A stretch of DNA of 64,000 nucleotides from Variovorax ginsengisoli (GTDB taxonomy: Bacteria; Pseudomonadota; Gammaproteobacteria; Burkholderiales; Burkholderiaceae_C). Below, one piece after another: positions 30,804-38,660 of the stretch (its first letter is position 1; every line of letters starts with the position of its first letter). The translations under genes were made by a program, and so were the position numbers. The stretch covers positions 1 through 64,000 of the forward strand of contig NZ_JAUJZH010000011.1 of NCBI RefSeq assembly GCF_030486595.1, read 5' to 3'. A model generated the notes under the pieces. The model was not told the DNA's origin. It saw only the letters and a list, made by a program, of their open reading frames with translations, and did not search any database.

Positions 30804-32984
30804 TCAGGCCGGCACCGCGTCGACGTTGGCCCGGTCCCAGTGCCGGTGCTTCGCGATCGCGGCGACGAAGTCCTGCGCCACCTGCTGCGCGGCGCTGGCA
30901 TCGCCCAGGTTGGTGACCGGGGTCGCCGCCACGACCACGCCCGACGGCGCCGCCTTCGGGTCGGCGCCGATGCCCAGCGTGGCCAGCAGTTCGACCCCCT
31001 CGCCCACGGTGCAGATCGCCTTGCAGTGCTTGTAGGCCTCGAGCACGAAGTGCACCGCGTCGCCGTTGGCTGCCAGCGTTCGAGCGCCCTCGGCCCCGGC
31101 CGGCACCAGCACGGCGTCGAACATCACCGAGGGCATGTTGACGAAAGTCGCATCGATATCGAGCTGGCGCTTCGAGGCGCTGGCGACGGTGCCGAGCCGC
31201 GGTCCGACCAGCTTGCACTGCGCGCCGGCCTGCTCGATGCCCTCGCGGATCGCCTTCAGCGACGCCGAGTCGACCCCGTCGGCGACCAGGATGGCGACCT
31301 TGCGGGTCTTGATCGAGCCGTTGCCGGTGTCTGCCATGCGGAGCGCCCGCGATTCGTCGATCGGCATCGTGAAGCGGTGGGCCCGGAAGCCCGCGCGCCC
31401 GGCCGCGGCCTTGGCGTCGGGCGCGTTGATGCCCAGCACCTCTGCGACGCGCCGCGCCAGCTTCTCGTCCACATGCGCCAGGTTGTCGACCATGCGCTGG
31501 CGCACGGCCGGCACCTCGACCTTGGACAACTCGAAGCGGAAGGCCGCGATGATGTGCTCCTTCTCGGGCGCACTCTGGCTGTTGAAGAAGAGCCGGGCCT
31601 GCGTGAAGTGATCGTCGAAGGACGGACTGCGCCGGCGCAGCTTGGGCGGCTCCAGCTCCTCCGGGAAGGACTGGAAGCCGGCGCTGGCGCCATCGACCCG
31701 GAACTCCTTGCCGTCGCCCAGCGAATTCGGCTCATACGCCACCTGGCCGCGCGCGATGGTCTGCCGGTGCATGCCGTCGCGCTGGAAGTTGTGGAAGGGG
31801 CAGACGCCCTTGTTGATCGGCAACTCGTGGAAGTTGGCGCCGCCCAGGCGCGAGATCTGCGTGTCGGTGTAGGAAAACAAGCGCCCCTGGAGCAGCGGGT
31901 CGTTCGAGAAATCGATGCCCGGCACCACGTGGCCCGGATGGAACGCCACCTGCTCGGTCTCGGCGAAGAAGTTGTCCGGATTGCGGTTCAGCACCATGCG
32001 GCCGATGCGCTGCACCGGCACCATTTCCTCCGGGATCAGCTTGGTCGGATCGAGCAGGTCGAAGCCGAAGGCGTGTTCCTTGTCCTGCGGGATCATCTGC
32101 ACGCCGAGCTCCCATTCGGGGAAATCACCGGCCTCGATCGCCTCCCACAGGTCGCGCCGATGGAAGTCGGCATCCTTGCCGGCGATCTTCTGCGCCTCGT
32201 CCCAGGCCAGGCCGTGAATACCCAGCTTGGGCTTCCAGTGGAACTTGACGAAGTGGCTCTCGCCACGCGCGTTGACGAAGCGGAAGGTATGGACGCCGAA
32301 GCCCTCCATCATGCGCAGGCTGCGCGGAATGGCGCGGTCCGACATGGCCCACATCAGCATGTGGGTGGTCTCGGGCATCAGCGAGGCGAAGTCCCAGAAG
32401 GTGTCGTGCGCGCTCGCCGCCTGCGGCATGCCATGGTGCGGCTCCGGCTTGACGGCGTGGACCAGGTCGGGGAACTTCATCGCGTCCTGGATGAAGAACA
32501 CCGGGATGTTGTTGCCCACCAGGTCGTAGTTGCCCTGCTGCGTGTAGAACTTGACCGCAAAGCCGCGCACGTCGCGCACCGTGTCGGCCGAGCCTTTCGA
32601 TCCCGCCACGGTCGAGAAGCGCACGAAAACGGGCGTCTTCACCGCCGGATCCTGCAGGAATTCGGCCGCCGTGAATTGCGACATCGATTTGTAGACCTCG
32701 AAATAGCCGTGCGCCGCGGACCCCCGGGCATGCACCGCACGCTCGGGAATGCGCTCGTGGTCGAAGTGCGTGATCTTCTCGCGCAGGATGAAGTCCTCGA
32801 GCAAGGTCGGCCCGCGCGGCCCCGCCTTCAGCGAGTTGTGGTTGTCGGGCACCTGCAGGCCCTGGTTGGTGGTCAGCCGGGCGACATTGTCGCTGGTGAA
32901 GGCAGCCAATTGCTCCTGTTTGGCCTGGCTGCCGTCGCCCGGCTTCGGGCGACGGCCGGCGGCCGCCTTGTTCTGTTGCGTCAT
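30804..32984 (-). CDS. katE: Large-subunit monofunctional catalase (HPII type)
   Basis: Breaks down hydrogen peroxide with heme. 726 residues, the length of clade-2 catalases. The essential His85 is in RAVHARGSAAHG, Asn158 in LVGNNIPVFFIQD and the heme-ligand Tyr372 in LFSYTDTQISRLGG. The extra C-terminal flavodoxin/DJ-1-like domain is present from about residue 590 (RKVAILVADGVDSASL). ATG 32984 has GAGGA upstream. Clade-2 enzymes are usually stationary-phase or stress induced; no operator was recognised here. Convergent with the glycine-zipper gene. Confidence 0.95.
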   Translation of the reverse strand: MTQQNKAAAGRRPKPGDGSQAKQEQLAAFTSDNVARLTTNQGLQVPDNHNSLKAGPRGPTLLEDFILREKITHFDHERIPERAVHARGSAAHGYFEVYKSMSQFTAAEFLQDPAVKTPVFVRFSTVAGSKGSADTVRDVRGFAVKFYTQQGNYDLVGNNIPVFFIQDAMKFPDLVHAVKPEPHHGMPQAASAHDTFWDFASLMPETTHMLMWAMSDRAIPRSLRMMEGFGVHTFRFVNARGESHFVKFHWKPKLGIHGLAWDEAQKIAGKDADFHRRDLWEAIEAGDFPEWELGVQMIPQDKEHAFGFDLLDPTKLIPEEMVPVQRIGRMVLNRNPDNFFAETEQVAFHPGHVVPGIDFSNDPLLQGRLFSYTDTQISRLGGANFHELPINKGVCPFHNFQRDGMHRQTIARGQVAYEPNSLGDGKEFRVDGASAGFQSFPEELEPPKLRRRSPSFDDHFTQARLFFNSQSAPEKEHIIAAFRFELSKVEVPAVRQRMVDNLAHVDEKLARRVAEVLGINAPDAKAAAGRAGFRAHRFTMPIDESRALRMADTGNGSIKTRKVAILVADGVDSASLKAIREGIEQAGAQCKLVGPRLGTVASASKRQLDIDATFVNMPSVMFDAVLVPAGAEGARTLAANGDAVHFVLEAYKHCKAICTVGEGVELLATLGIGADPKAAPSGVVVAATPVTNLGDASAAQQVAQDFVAAIAKHRHWDRANVDAVPA

Positions 32985-33284
32985 CGGGGTGTCCTCGGGT
33001 TTTCGCAAAACGACGGCCGGCGACCGGGCCGCGGTCCATACTGCGGGTGATGCCTCCAGCTTAAGGTCGGGCCGGCGCGAAGCACGTAGTGGGCGCGCGC
33101 TCCCGGCTGTCGGCAGTGCGAGGCGGTCACGGTAGGACCGCGCCGACGATCCCGCGGGATGACCTACGCGGTTTCGGGCGGCCCTGCCCACGCGACGCCG
33201 CGGTGCACTTCTTTACGATGAAACGCCGACGGTCGGCATCAAACCTGCTTTACCAGCTTCTCCCCACCCAAAGGTCCGCGCACC
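32985..33284. other. 300-base divergent intergenic region, katE / transglutaminase-like gene
   Basis: No credible gene lies here. It contains two perfect short palindromes: ATCCCGCGGGAT at 33149-33160 and GCCGACGGTCGGC at 33225-33237. GTAGG/CCTAC arms at 33132-33136 and 33163-33167 surround the first palindrome. These may be operators for the divergent genes. No OxyR site could be assigned by eye. Confidence 0.4.
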
Positions 33285-34103
33285 ATGCTCATCAGAATCG
33301 GATTCGACATCGAGCTCGGGGTCACGGCGCCGACGGCCCTCATCTACATGCTGCAGCTCCATCCTTCGCGCGCGGCCGATCTCCAAGGCAGCGAGCAGCT
33401 CACGATCAGCCCGCCGTTGCGCACCGACCACTACACAGACAGCTTCAACAACCACTGCGCTCGCGTGGCGGTGCCCGCCGGCGTGAGCCGCGTGCGACTG
33501 CGCAACGAAGCGGTGGTGTTCGACACCGGCTGGCCGGACCCGGTGAGCCTGGACGCGATCGAACATGCGCCCGCCGACCTGCCTCTGGAGACACTGCAGT
33601 TCCTGCTGCCGAGCCGCTATTGCGAGGTCGACAGTGAACTGCTGCAGTTCGCGTGGGCCCAGTTCGGCGGCGTGCCGCAGGGATGGCAGCGGGTGCAGGC
33701 GATCTGCAATTTCGTGCACCGGCACCTGCGATTCGACTACCAATGCGCCCGCGCCACGCGCACCGCGCTGGAAGGCTGGCGGGAGCGTGTCGGCGTCTGC
33801 CGCGACTTCACGCACTTGGCGATCACCCTGTGCCGCTGCATGAACATCCCGGCGCGCTACGTCACGGGCTACCTGGGCGACATCGGCATTCCACCGGTGC
33901 CGTATCCGATGGACTTCAGTGCCTGGTTCGAGGTCTACCTGGGCGACCGCTGGCACACCTTCGATGCCCGGCACAACACGCCGCGCATCGGACGGGTGGT
34001 GATCGCGCGGGGCCGCGACGCGGCCGACGTGCCGATCACGATGGTGTTCGGCGTCAACACGTTGCAGCGCTTCGAGGTCACGACCGACGAGGTGCTTGCC
34101 TAG
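33285..34103 (+). CDS. Transglutaminase-like family protein
   Basis: 272 residues. An N-terminal beta domain (LIRIGFDIELGVTAPTALIY) precedes the transglutaminase-like core: Cys172 in RVGVCRDFTHLAITLCRCM and Asp227 in RWHTFDARHNTPRIGR. The segment where a catalytic His is commonly found (HAW) reads DFSAWFEVYLG, so the His is replaced by Ser212. Members of this group are probably proteases or peptide-modifying enzymes of unknown target. The stop overlaps the convergent DUF4345-like gene by four bases. Confidence 0.82.
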   Translation: MLIRIGFDIELGVTAPTALIYMLQLHPSRAADLQGSEQLTISPPLRTDHYTDSFNNHCARVAVPAGVSRVRLRNEAVVFDTGWPDPVSLDAIEHAPADLPLETLQFLLPSRYCEVDSELLQFAWAQFGGVPQGWQRVQAICNFVHRHLRFDYQCARATRTALEGWRERVGVCRDFTHLAITLCRCMNIPARYVTGYLGDIGIPPVPYPMDFSAWFEVYLGDRWHTFDARHNTPRIGRVVIARGRDAADVPITMVFGVNTLQRFEVTTDEVLA

Positions 34104-34486
34104 CTTGCACTGAAGTGCGCCCCCGCCATCACGAACGGAATCACCAGTTCGGGAACCAGGTACGCGAGCCAGACCCGGCGCGGCTCGGGCAGGCCCACCT
34201 TCGAGATCGACAACAGCCGGCCCAGGCCCGCCAGCAGCACGCCCAGGGCGATCAGGTAGACCAGGAAGCCCTGCTGGCGGACCGTGATGCCGGCCCAGAG
34301 GCAGATCAGCCCCATCGAGAAATAGGCGCCCGCCATGAAGCGGTGAACGTTGTCCAGGCGCGGACTGGTGTCCGGTTGGCCGAGCACCATCTGCACGGTG
34401 CCGCCGAACAGGGCGATGGCGGCCACGAGCAACAGGCAGGCACGCACGATGACCTGGCTGGCGAGGAGGGGGGCGTCGGGCGTCAT
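34100..34486 (-). CDS. DUF4345-like small membrane protein
   Basis: 128 residues with four hydrophobic segments. The pattern VRACLLLVAAIALFGGTVQM, then DNVHRFMAGAYFSMGLICLW, LVYLIALGVLLAGLGRLLS and LVPELVIPFVMAGAHF resembles DUF4345 family proteins; the DNxHRFxAGxYFxMG stretch is the recognisable part. Function unknown. It stands alone between two plus-strand genes. Confidence 0.75.
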   Translation of the reverse strand: MTPDAPLLASQVIVRACLLLVAAIALFGGTVQMVLGQPDTSPRLDNVHRFMAGAYFSMGLICLWAGITVRQQGFLVYLIALGVLLAGLGRLLSISKVGLPEPRRVWLAYLVPELVIPFVMAGAHFSAS

Positions 34487-34567
34487 GGAGCCTCTTTCTG
34501 GTGATCCGTTGCCGCATTCTGCCCAAGGCTAAGATCCGGCGAACCCCACTGCAGAGGAAGGTGCCGG

Positions 34568-35041
34568 ATGCTGCGAACAATCCTGGCTTCGAGCCGCTAC
34601 ATCATGATCGTCCCCGTGATCGGCACCTTCCTGGGGTCGATGGCGCTGATCCTGTACGAGGCCATGGCGCTGTACGCGAGCTTCATCGACACCATCCGCG
34701 ACGGCACCGTCTCGGCCAAGGCGGTCAAGATCTTCGCGGTCGGCATCGTCGAGGCGGTCGACGTCTTCCTGATCGCCATCGCGGTCTACATCATCAGCAT
34801 CGGCCTCTATTCGCTGTTCATCGACGACAAGCTGCCGCTGCCCAAGTGGCTCGAGGTCCACAACCTCGAGGACCTCAAGGGCAACCTGGTCAGCGTGGTC
34901 ATCGCGGTGCTCGCCGTGCTGTTCCTGCGCGAGGTCGTAGCCTGGGACGGCACCAGCGCCATCGCCGCGTTCGGCGCCGGCATGGCCCTGGTGATCGGCG
35001 CCCTGACCTTCTTCCTCATCAAGAACAACGCCCGCCGATGA
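34568..35041 (+). CDS. YqhA/UPF0114 family inner-membrane protein
   Basis: 157 residues with four predicted membrane helices: SSRYIMIVPVIGTFLGSMAL, VEAVDVFLIAIAVYIISIGL, LVSVVIAVLAVLFLREVVAW and GMALVIGALTFFLIKN. The start LxxxLxSSRY and the VDxFLIAxxxYIxxxGLYxLFI block are typical of YqhA/UPF0114. Function uncharacterised; a channel-like role has been suggested for relatives. GAGGAAGG lies upstream of the ATG. The last 23 bases overlap the convergent cyclophilin-like gene. Confidence 0.85.
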   Translation: MLRTILASSRYIMIVPVIGTFLGSMALILYEAMALYASFIDTIRDGTVSAKAVKIFAVGIVEAVDVFLIAIAVYIISIGLYSLFIDDKLPLPKWLEVHNLEDLKGNLVSVVIAVLAVLFLREVVAWDGTSAIAAFGAGMALVIGALTFFLIKNNARR

Positions 35042-35459
35042 CGCAAGGCCCGCCCCGCGAGCGCAGGCCGCGGGCACCGACGGCGAGCACCGCCTCGTCG
35101 ACTTCGCCCGCCGGCACTTCGATCGTCACCTCGATCGGACCCGGCGCAGCGAAGGCCTCGACCCCGGCATCGATCCGGCCGAGGACGTGGAAGCCGCCGC
35201 TGATGGCCTGCCCGTCCTGGCGATAGAGGATCGCCAGGTCGGGGCCGGGCGCCCAGCAGATCATGTCGCCGACCTCGTAGGCCTGGGTCCGCGTGCCGCT
35301 CGCCGAGACGGCCGAGGGCAGCGGGCCGAATTTCTCGCGCCTGAACAGGTCGTGCAGCGTGAGCGTCAGCGGCAGCATGGCGACGAACTCCTGCGCCGCC
35401 CGGTTGTCCGCCAGGGTGGCCGGGATCACCTGGCCATTCAGCTTCAGATGGATCTTCAT
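35019..35459 (-). CDS. Cyclophilin-like fold protein
   Basis: 146 residues starting MKIHLKLNGQVIPATLADNR. The sequence DNRAAQEFVAMLPLTLTLHD, then YEVGDMICWAPGPDLAILYR and GGFHVLGRIDAGVEAF matches the bacterial cyclophilin-like domain (PF18050-type). This group is not known to have isomerase activity and often sits near oxidoreductase or regulator genes. Its ATG overlaps the stop of the AraC-type gene by four bases, so it is in the regulator's operon. Confidence 0.82.
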   Translation of the reverse strand: MKIHLKLNGQVIPATLADNRAAQEFVAMLPLTLTLHDLFRREKFGPLPSAVSASGTRTQAYEVGDMICWAPGPDLAILYRQDGQAISGGFHVLGRIDAGVEAFAAPGPIEVTIEVPAGEVDEAVLAVGARGLRSRGGPCVIGGRCS

Positions 35460-36424
35460 GTCTGCCCTCCCCGGCCCAGCTCGAGTTCGCGCAGGCGCTT
35501 GACGTCGCGCGCGGGGGGCGAGCCGAAGAAGCGGCTGTATTCGCGATTGAACTGCGACTGGCTCTCGTAGCCGACCCGATGCCCCGCCGTGGCGGCGTCG
35601 ACGTTTTCGCTGATCATGATGCGCCGCGACTCCTGCAGCCGCAGCTGCTTCTGGAACTGCAGCGGACTCATCGCCGTGACCGCCTTGAAGTGCTGGTGCA
35701 GCGACGACACGCTCATGTGGACCTCGTCCGCCAGGTCCTCGACCCGCAGCGCCTGCTGGAAGCGCTGCGAGAGCACGCTGATGGCCTGGGCGATGCGCTG
35801 GCTGTGGCTGTCGACCATCGCCATCTGGGCCAGCCGCCAGCCGTCTGGCGCCTTCAGGAGCCGGTACAGGATCTCGCGCGTGATCAGCGGCGCCAGCGCC
35901 GGCACGTCCTCGGGCGTGTCCAGCAGCCGGGTCAGGCGCAGCAGCGGGTCCAGCAGGGTGGTCGACAGGTCGCCGGTGAAGATGCCGCGCGGCGAGCGTC
36001 GGTTCGGGAGCGCGGCGTCGAGCTGCAGGTCCAGGCCGAGCGCCGCGATGTCCTTGACGTCGAAACTCAGCCGCAGGCCAAGGTACGGCGCCTCCGGCGA
36101 GGCGTCGACCACCTGGCCCGACACCGGCAGGTTCTGCGCCACGACCAGGTACTGGCTGCTGTCGTAGATGTAGACATCTTCGCCGAGCAGGACCCGCTTG
36201 CTGCCCTGCGCCAGCACGCAGAACGCCGGCTCGTGGATCGCATGCACCGGATGCTGCATCTGCGAAGCCCGGGCCAGGAGCAGGCGCGGTATCGCGGTCT
36301 GATGGGCGCCGTCGACGACGGTCATCCGGTCGATCAGCGCGGCGAGTTCGGCCCGCATCACGGTGGTCTGCAGTTGCTCGACGGGGCGCTCGCCGTGCAG
36401 CGATCGAGGGGTGGAAGTGAACAT
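35456..36424 (-). CDS. AraC-family transcriptional regulator
   Basis: About 322 residues from ATG 36424 (MFTSTPRSLHGERPVEQLQT). The N-terminal cupin-like sensor has HAIHEPAFCVLAQGSKRVLL and YDSSQYLVVAQNLPVSGQV. The C-terminal double helix-turn-helix has VEDLADEVHMSVSSLHQHFK and AGHRVGYESQSQFNREYSRF followed by FGSPPARDVKRLR. This is the AraC_N-type group. The frame is open further, with another ATG at 36442. Coupled to the cyclophilin-like gene. Its target is likely its own operon or a neighbour (inference). Confidence 0.9.
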   Translation of the reverse strand: MFTSTPRSLHGERPVEQLQTTVMRAELAALIDRMTVVDGAHQTAIPRLLLARASQMQHPVHAIHEPAFCVLAQGSKRVLLGEDVYIYDSSQYLVVAQNLPVSGQVVDASPEAPYLGLRLSFDVKDIAALGLDLQLDAALPNRRSPRGIFTGDLSTTLLDPLLRLTRLLDTPEDVPALAPLITREILYRLLKAPDGWRLAQMAMVDSHSQRIAQAISVLSQRFQQALRVEDLADEVHMSVSSLHQHFKAVTAMSPLQFQKQLRLQESRRIMISENVDAATAGHRVGYESQSQFNREYSRFFGSPPARDVKRLRELELGRGGQT

Positions 36425-36582
36425 GGAGCGAAGCTTAGGCATCTCGCGCCCGCTTGTCTCGGCCCGGGCGCGTCTGCCGGACCATCGTGCAAACATCCTC
36501 CAGAATCCTGCAAGCCGAAGGCTTCGCGGCGACGCGGCAGCCTGGGGCGACAATCGGCGCGTCGTTCGAAATCACCGCCAAG

Positions 36583-37200
36583 ATGCCGCCCCCACAGCCA
36601 CTGTTCCTCAGCCTTGCGGACCCTGCGTCGCCGGGCGGCCCTCCGCGCGTGCTGAATGCCGCGGGCCGATGGGCCCTGCAGGGCAGTGCGCGATCCCCCC
36701 TGCTGGCGTGGCCCGCGACCGAGGCGCCTGCCGCGCAGGCGGCGGCCGAGCGCGCGTCCGCGGCGCGCGGCCGCACCGTGGCCGTGCTGGCGCGAGCGGA
36801 TTCCGACGCGGTCGAAGGACGCGACATCCGGCTCTTCGGCGATGCCTTCGAGGCGGCGCTGCTGGGGCCCGCCGCCCACAGCGAGGCCAAGGCCCGACGC
36901 CTGCGCACCGAAGCCGAGAAGCTCGATGCGTTCTGCATGATCGTGCGTGCCGCCTCGGCCGCACCGGACCAGCAGGCCTTCGCCCAGGTCGGTCGGGCGG
37001 CGTCGAAGGCGTTGCAAGCCAGGTTCGGCGGCGGATCGATCACGTCCGCATTCGCGTGGCTGGCCGGGCCGGCGGGGCAGGCAGCGCTCGAGAGCCTCCT
37101 CACCGGCGACATCGAGCCCACGGGCGTGCTGTCGATCGCGCAGATCATCGAGGCCGCGCGGCTCGCGCAGCAGGCGGAGCAGCTGCGCGAGAACCGCTGA
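36583..37200 (+). CDS. Hypothetical alanine-rich protein
   Basis: About 205 residues from ATG 36583 (MPPPQPLFLSLADPASPGGP); the frame is open earlier, and no ribosome site decides the start. The sequence is Ala/Arg-rich and mostly helical (APAAQAAAERASAARGRTVA, then KARRLRTEAEKLDAFCMIVR). No signal peptide, membrane segment or known motif was seen. Codon third positions are GC-rich as in real genes here, and it fills an otherwise empty stretch between convergent genes. Function unknown. Confidence 0.5.
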   Translation: MPPPQPLFLSLADPASPGGPPRVLNAAGRWALQGSARSPLLAWPATEAPAAQAAAERASAARGRTVAVLARADSDAVEGRDIRLFGDAFEAALLGPAAHSEAKARRLRTEAEKLDAFCMIVRAASAAPDQQAFAQVGRAASKALQARFGGGSITSAFAWLAGPAGQAALESLLTGDIEPTGVLSIAQIIEAARLAQQAEQLRENR

Positions 37201-37206
37201 GGGGCC

Positions 37207-38124
37207 TCAGCCCAGCGGGTCGAAGCCGGGTGCCTGGCTCATCTCGGAAGGCTTGTAGATCTTGTGCTGCGCCGCCGGGCCGCCGGCGTCCGTGACCACC
37301 AGCAGGCGCCAGAGGGGATCGCGCGCCGAGGCCGTGCGCTCTTCGCCGGTGAGCTTGAAACCCGGCAGGCCCGAGGCGGTGCCTTTCACCGCGACCTTCA
37401 GCAAGGTCACGCCCTTGGCGTTCGACACCTCGAGGTCGAAGCCGATCTGCTGGGCGCTGACGTCCTCGGCCTTGTAGCCGTAGCCGCCGAAGTGACGCTT
37501 CACGTAGTCGAGCGCGGCGGCCTGGAGCTGCTCCGGCGAAGCGGCCTGCGCCGCCGCAGGGGCCGCCTCGGCCGGAGCCGGAACACCGCCACGCGCCTTG
37601 GCGGCCTGCACTTCGGCCTCGGTGGGCAGCCAGCCGCGCGGGCCGCGGACCAGCACCGCCAGCAGCTGGTCGGGTTCCCAGGAGGCGACGTGCCATTCGT
37701 CGTCGTCGCGCACCCGGGTCGACACCTTGGCGCTCTTGTTGGTCTCGAGTTCGGCGATCGGGACCCGGTTGGTCTGCACGACCGCCCTGAAGCCCTGGCC
37801 GGCGTCGAGGGTTCGCTTGAGCAAGGCCAGCCGGTCCTTGGCGCGCTGGACCTGGTTGGCCGTGCGTGCGCCGCCGCTCGCGCGGTGCTGGGTGTCCAGC
37901 GACTCGAGGTAGAACCAGCGTCCACCGGCGCCGACGCTGACATATTCGGCCCAGATGGTGGCGATGACGTTGTCGCCGGTCGCCATCCAGGCGTACTCGT
38001 AGGGCTTGTCGCGGGCATCGAACACGCCCATCTTGGCGACGATCTCGACCGGGGTGAGCCGTGGTCCTGACAGTCGCTTCTCATCGATGACAGCGAGTAC
38101 CTGGGGGTCGACTTCCTTGTCCAT
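37207..38124 (-). CDS. DUF3883-like domain protein
   Basis: 305 residues. The N-terminal half (residues 1-170) is uncharacterised, with DNVIATIWAEYVSVGAGGRW and a basic helical segment. An Ala/Pro linker (about 180-200) leads to a C-terminal domain, YVKRHFGGYGYKAEDVSAQQ then GFDLEVSNAKGVTLLKVAVKGT, resembling DUF3883, a PD-(D/E)xK-related fold in restriction and defence proteins. In the core ExK position the Glu appears to be Val (KVAVKG), so nuclease activity is doubtful. No partner restriction genes are nearby. Confidence 0.65.
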   Translation of the reverse strand: MDKEVDPQVLAVIDEKRLSGPRLTPVEIVAKMGVFDARDKPYEYAWMATGDNVIATIWAEYVSVGAGGRWFYLESLDTQHRASGGARTANQVQRAKDRLALLKRTLDAGQGFRAVVQTNRVPIAELETNKSAKVSTRVRDDDEWHVASWEPDQLLAVLVRGPRGWLPTEAEVQAAKARGGVPAPAEAAPAAAQAASPEQLQAAALDYVKRHFGGYGYKAEDVSAQQIGFDLEVSNAKGVTLLKVAVKGTASGLPGFKLTGEERTASARDPLWRLLVVTDAGGPAAQHKIYKPSEMSQAPGFDPLG

Positions 38125-38215
38125 TCAGTAGGCTTGTGGCGAGTTGGGGGCCTGGCAGTATGCCGCATCGATGGCCTCGAGGCAGCGCGCGGGCAGCCCG
38201 CGAAATCAAGGGCCG

Positions 38216-38605
38216 TCAGCGCACCGTCGACATCACGGTGGCGCGGCAGCGGGGCTGCTCGGACGGCTGCAGCAGGCGGCAGTTGTCGAGGGCACGCTGC
38301 TGCATGTCGCTCAGCCGGGGTTGGTTGCGCCGCGGCGGCGGCGGCTGGTTCCAGTGATTCGGTGGCGGCCGGTGCCAGTTCTGCTGGTGCGGCGGCCGGT
38401 GCCAGTTCTGGTTGTGATCCCAGCGCTGGCCATGGCCCCGCTGCCAGCCGCGCTCCCACATGCAGCGCTCGAAGTTCACGCCCCGCCGGTCGCACGCCCT
38501 GAGGTCGCGGTCGAACTGCGGGCTGTTGTGCCACTGGGCCGAGGCGGGCCCCGCGGTCAGGAGCCCGGCCATGGCCAGGAGCAGGGTCGGGATCACCTTG
38601 TTCAT
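38216..38605 (-). CDS. Secreted small His/Pro/Trp-rich protein
   Basis: 129 residues with a signal peptide (MNKVIPTLLLAMAGLLTAGP, cleavage near ASA-QW). The mature protein has RACDRRGVNFERCMWERGWQ, a short repeat region (NWHRPPHQQ, NWHRPPP, HWNQPPPP) and a C-terminal DNCRLLQPSEQPRC segment. Four cysteines could form disulfides, and the His/Asn-rich repeats could bind metal (inference). No family recognised. The ATG at 38605 is set by the signal peptide. Stands alone between the DUF3883-like gene and ligD on the same strand. Confidence 0.65.
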   Translation of the reverse strand: MNKVIPTLLLAMAGLLTAGPASAQWHNSPQFDRDLRACDRRGVNFERCMWERGWQRGHGQRWDHNQNWHRPPHQQNWHRPPPNHWNQPPPPRRNQPRLSDMQQRALDNCRLLQPSEQPRCRATVMSTVR

Positions 38606-38660
38606 GCCGCGCAATATTGCATCCCCGCGCCGATTGCGCAAGGCGGACGAAGAGCTCGCA

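Noticed and set aside
30804..32984. Catalase as part of a peroxide-response operon with the glycine-zipper gene
   Set aside because: The two genes converge and share no promoter.
37207..38124. Defence or restriction island around the DUF3883-like gene
   Set aside because: No methylase, helicase or other restriction component is adjacent, and base composition does not change.
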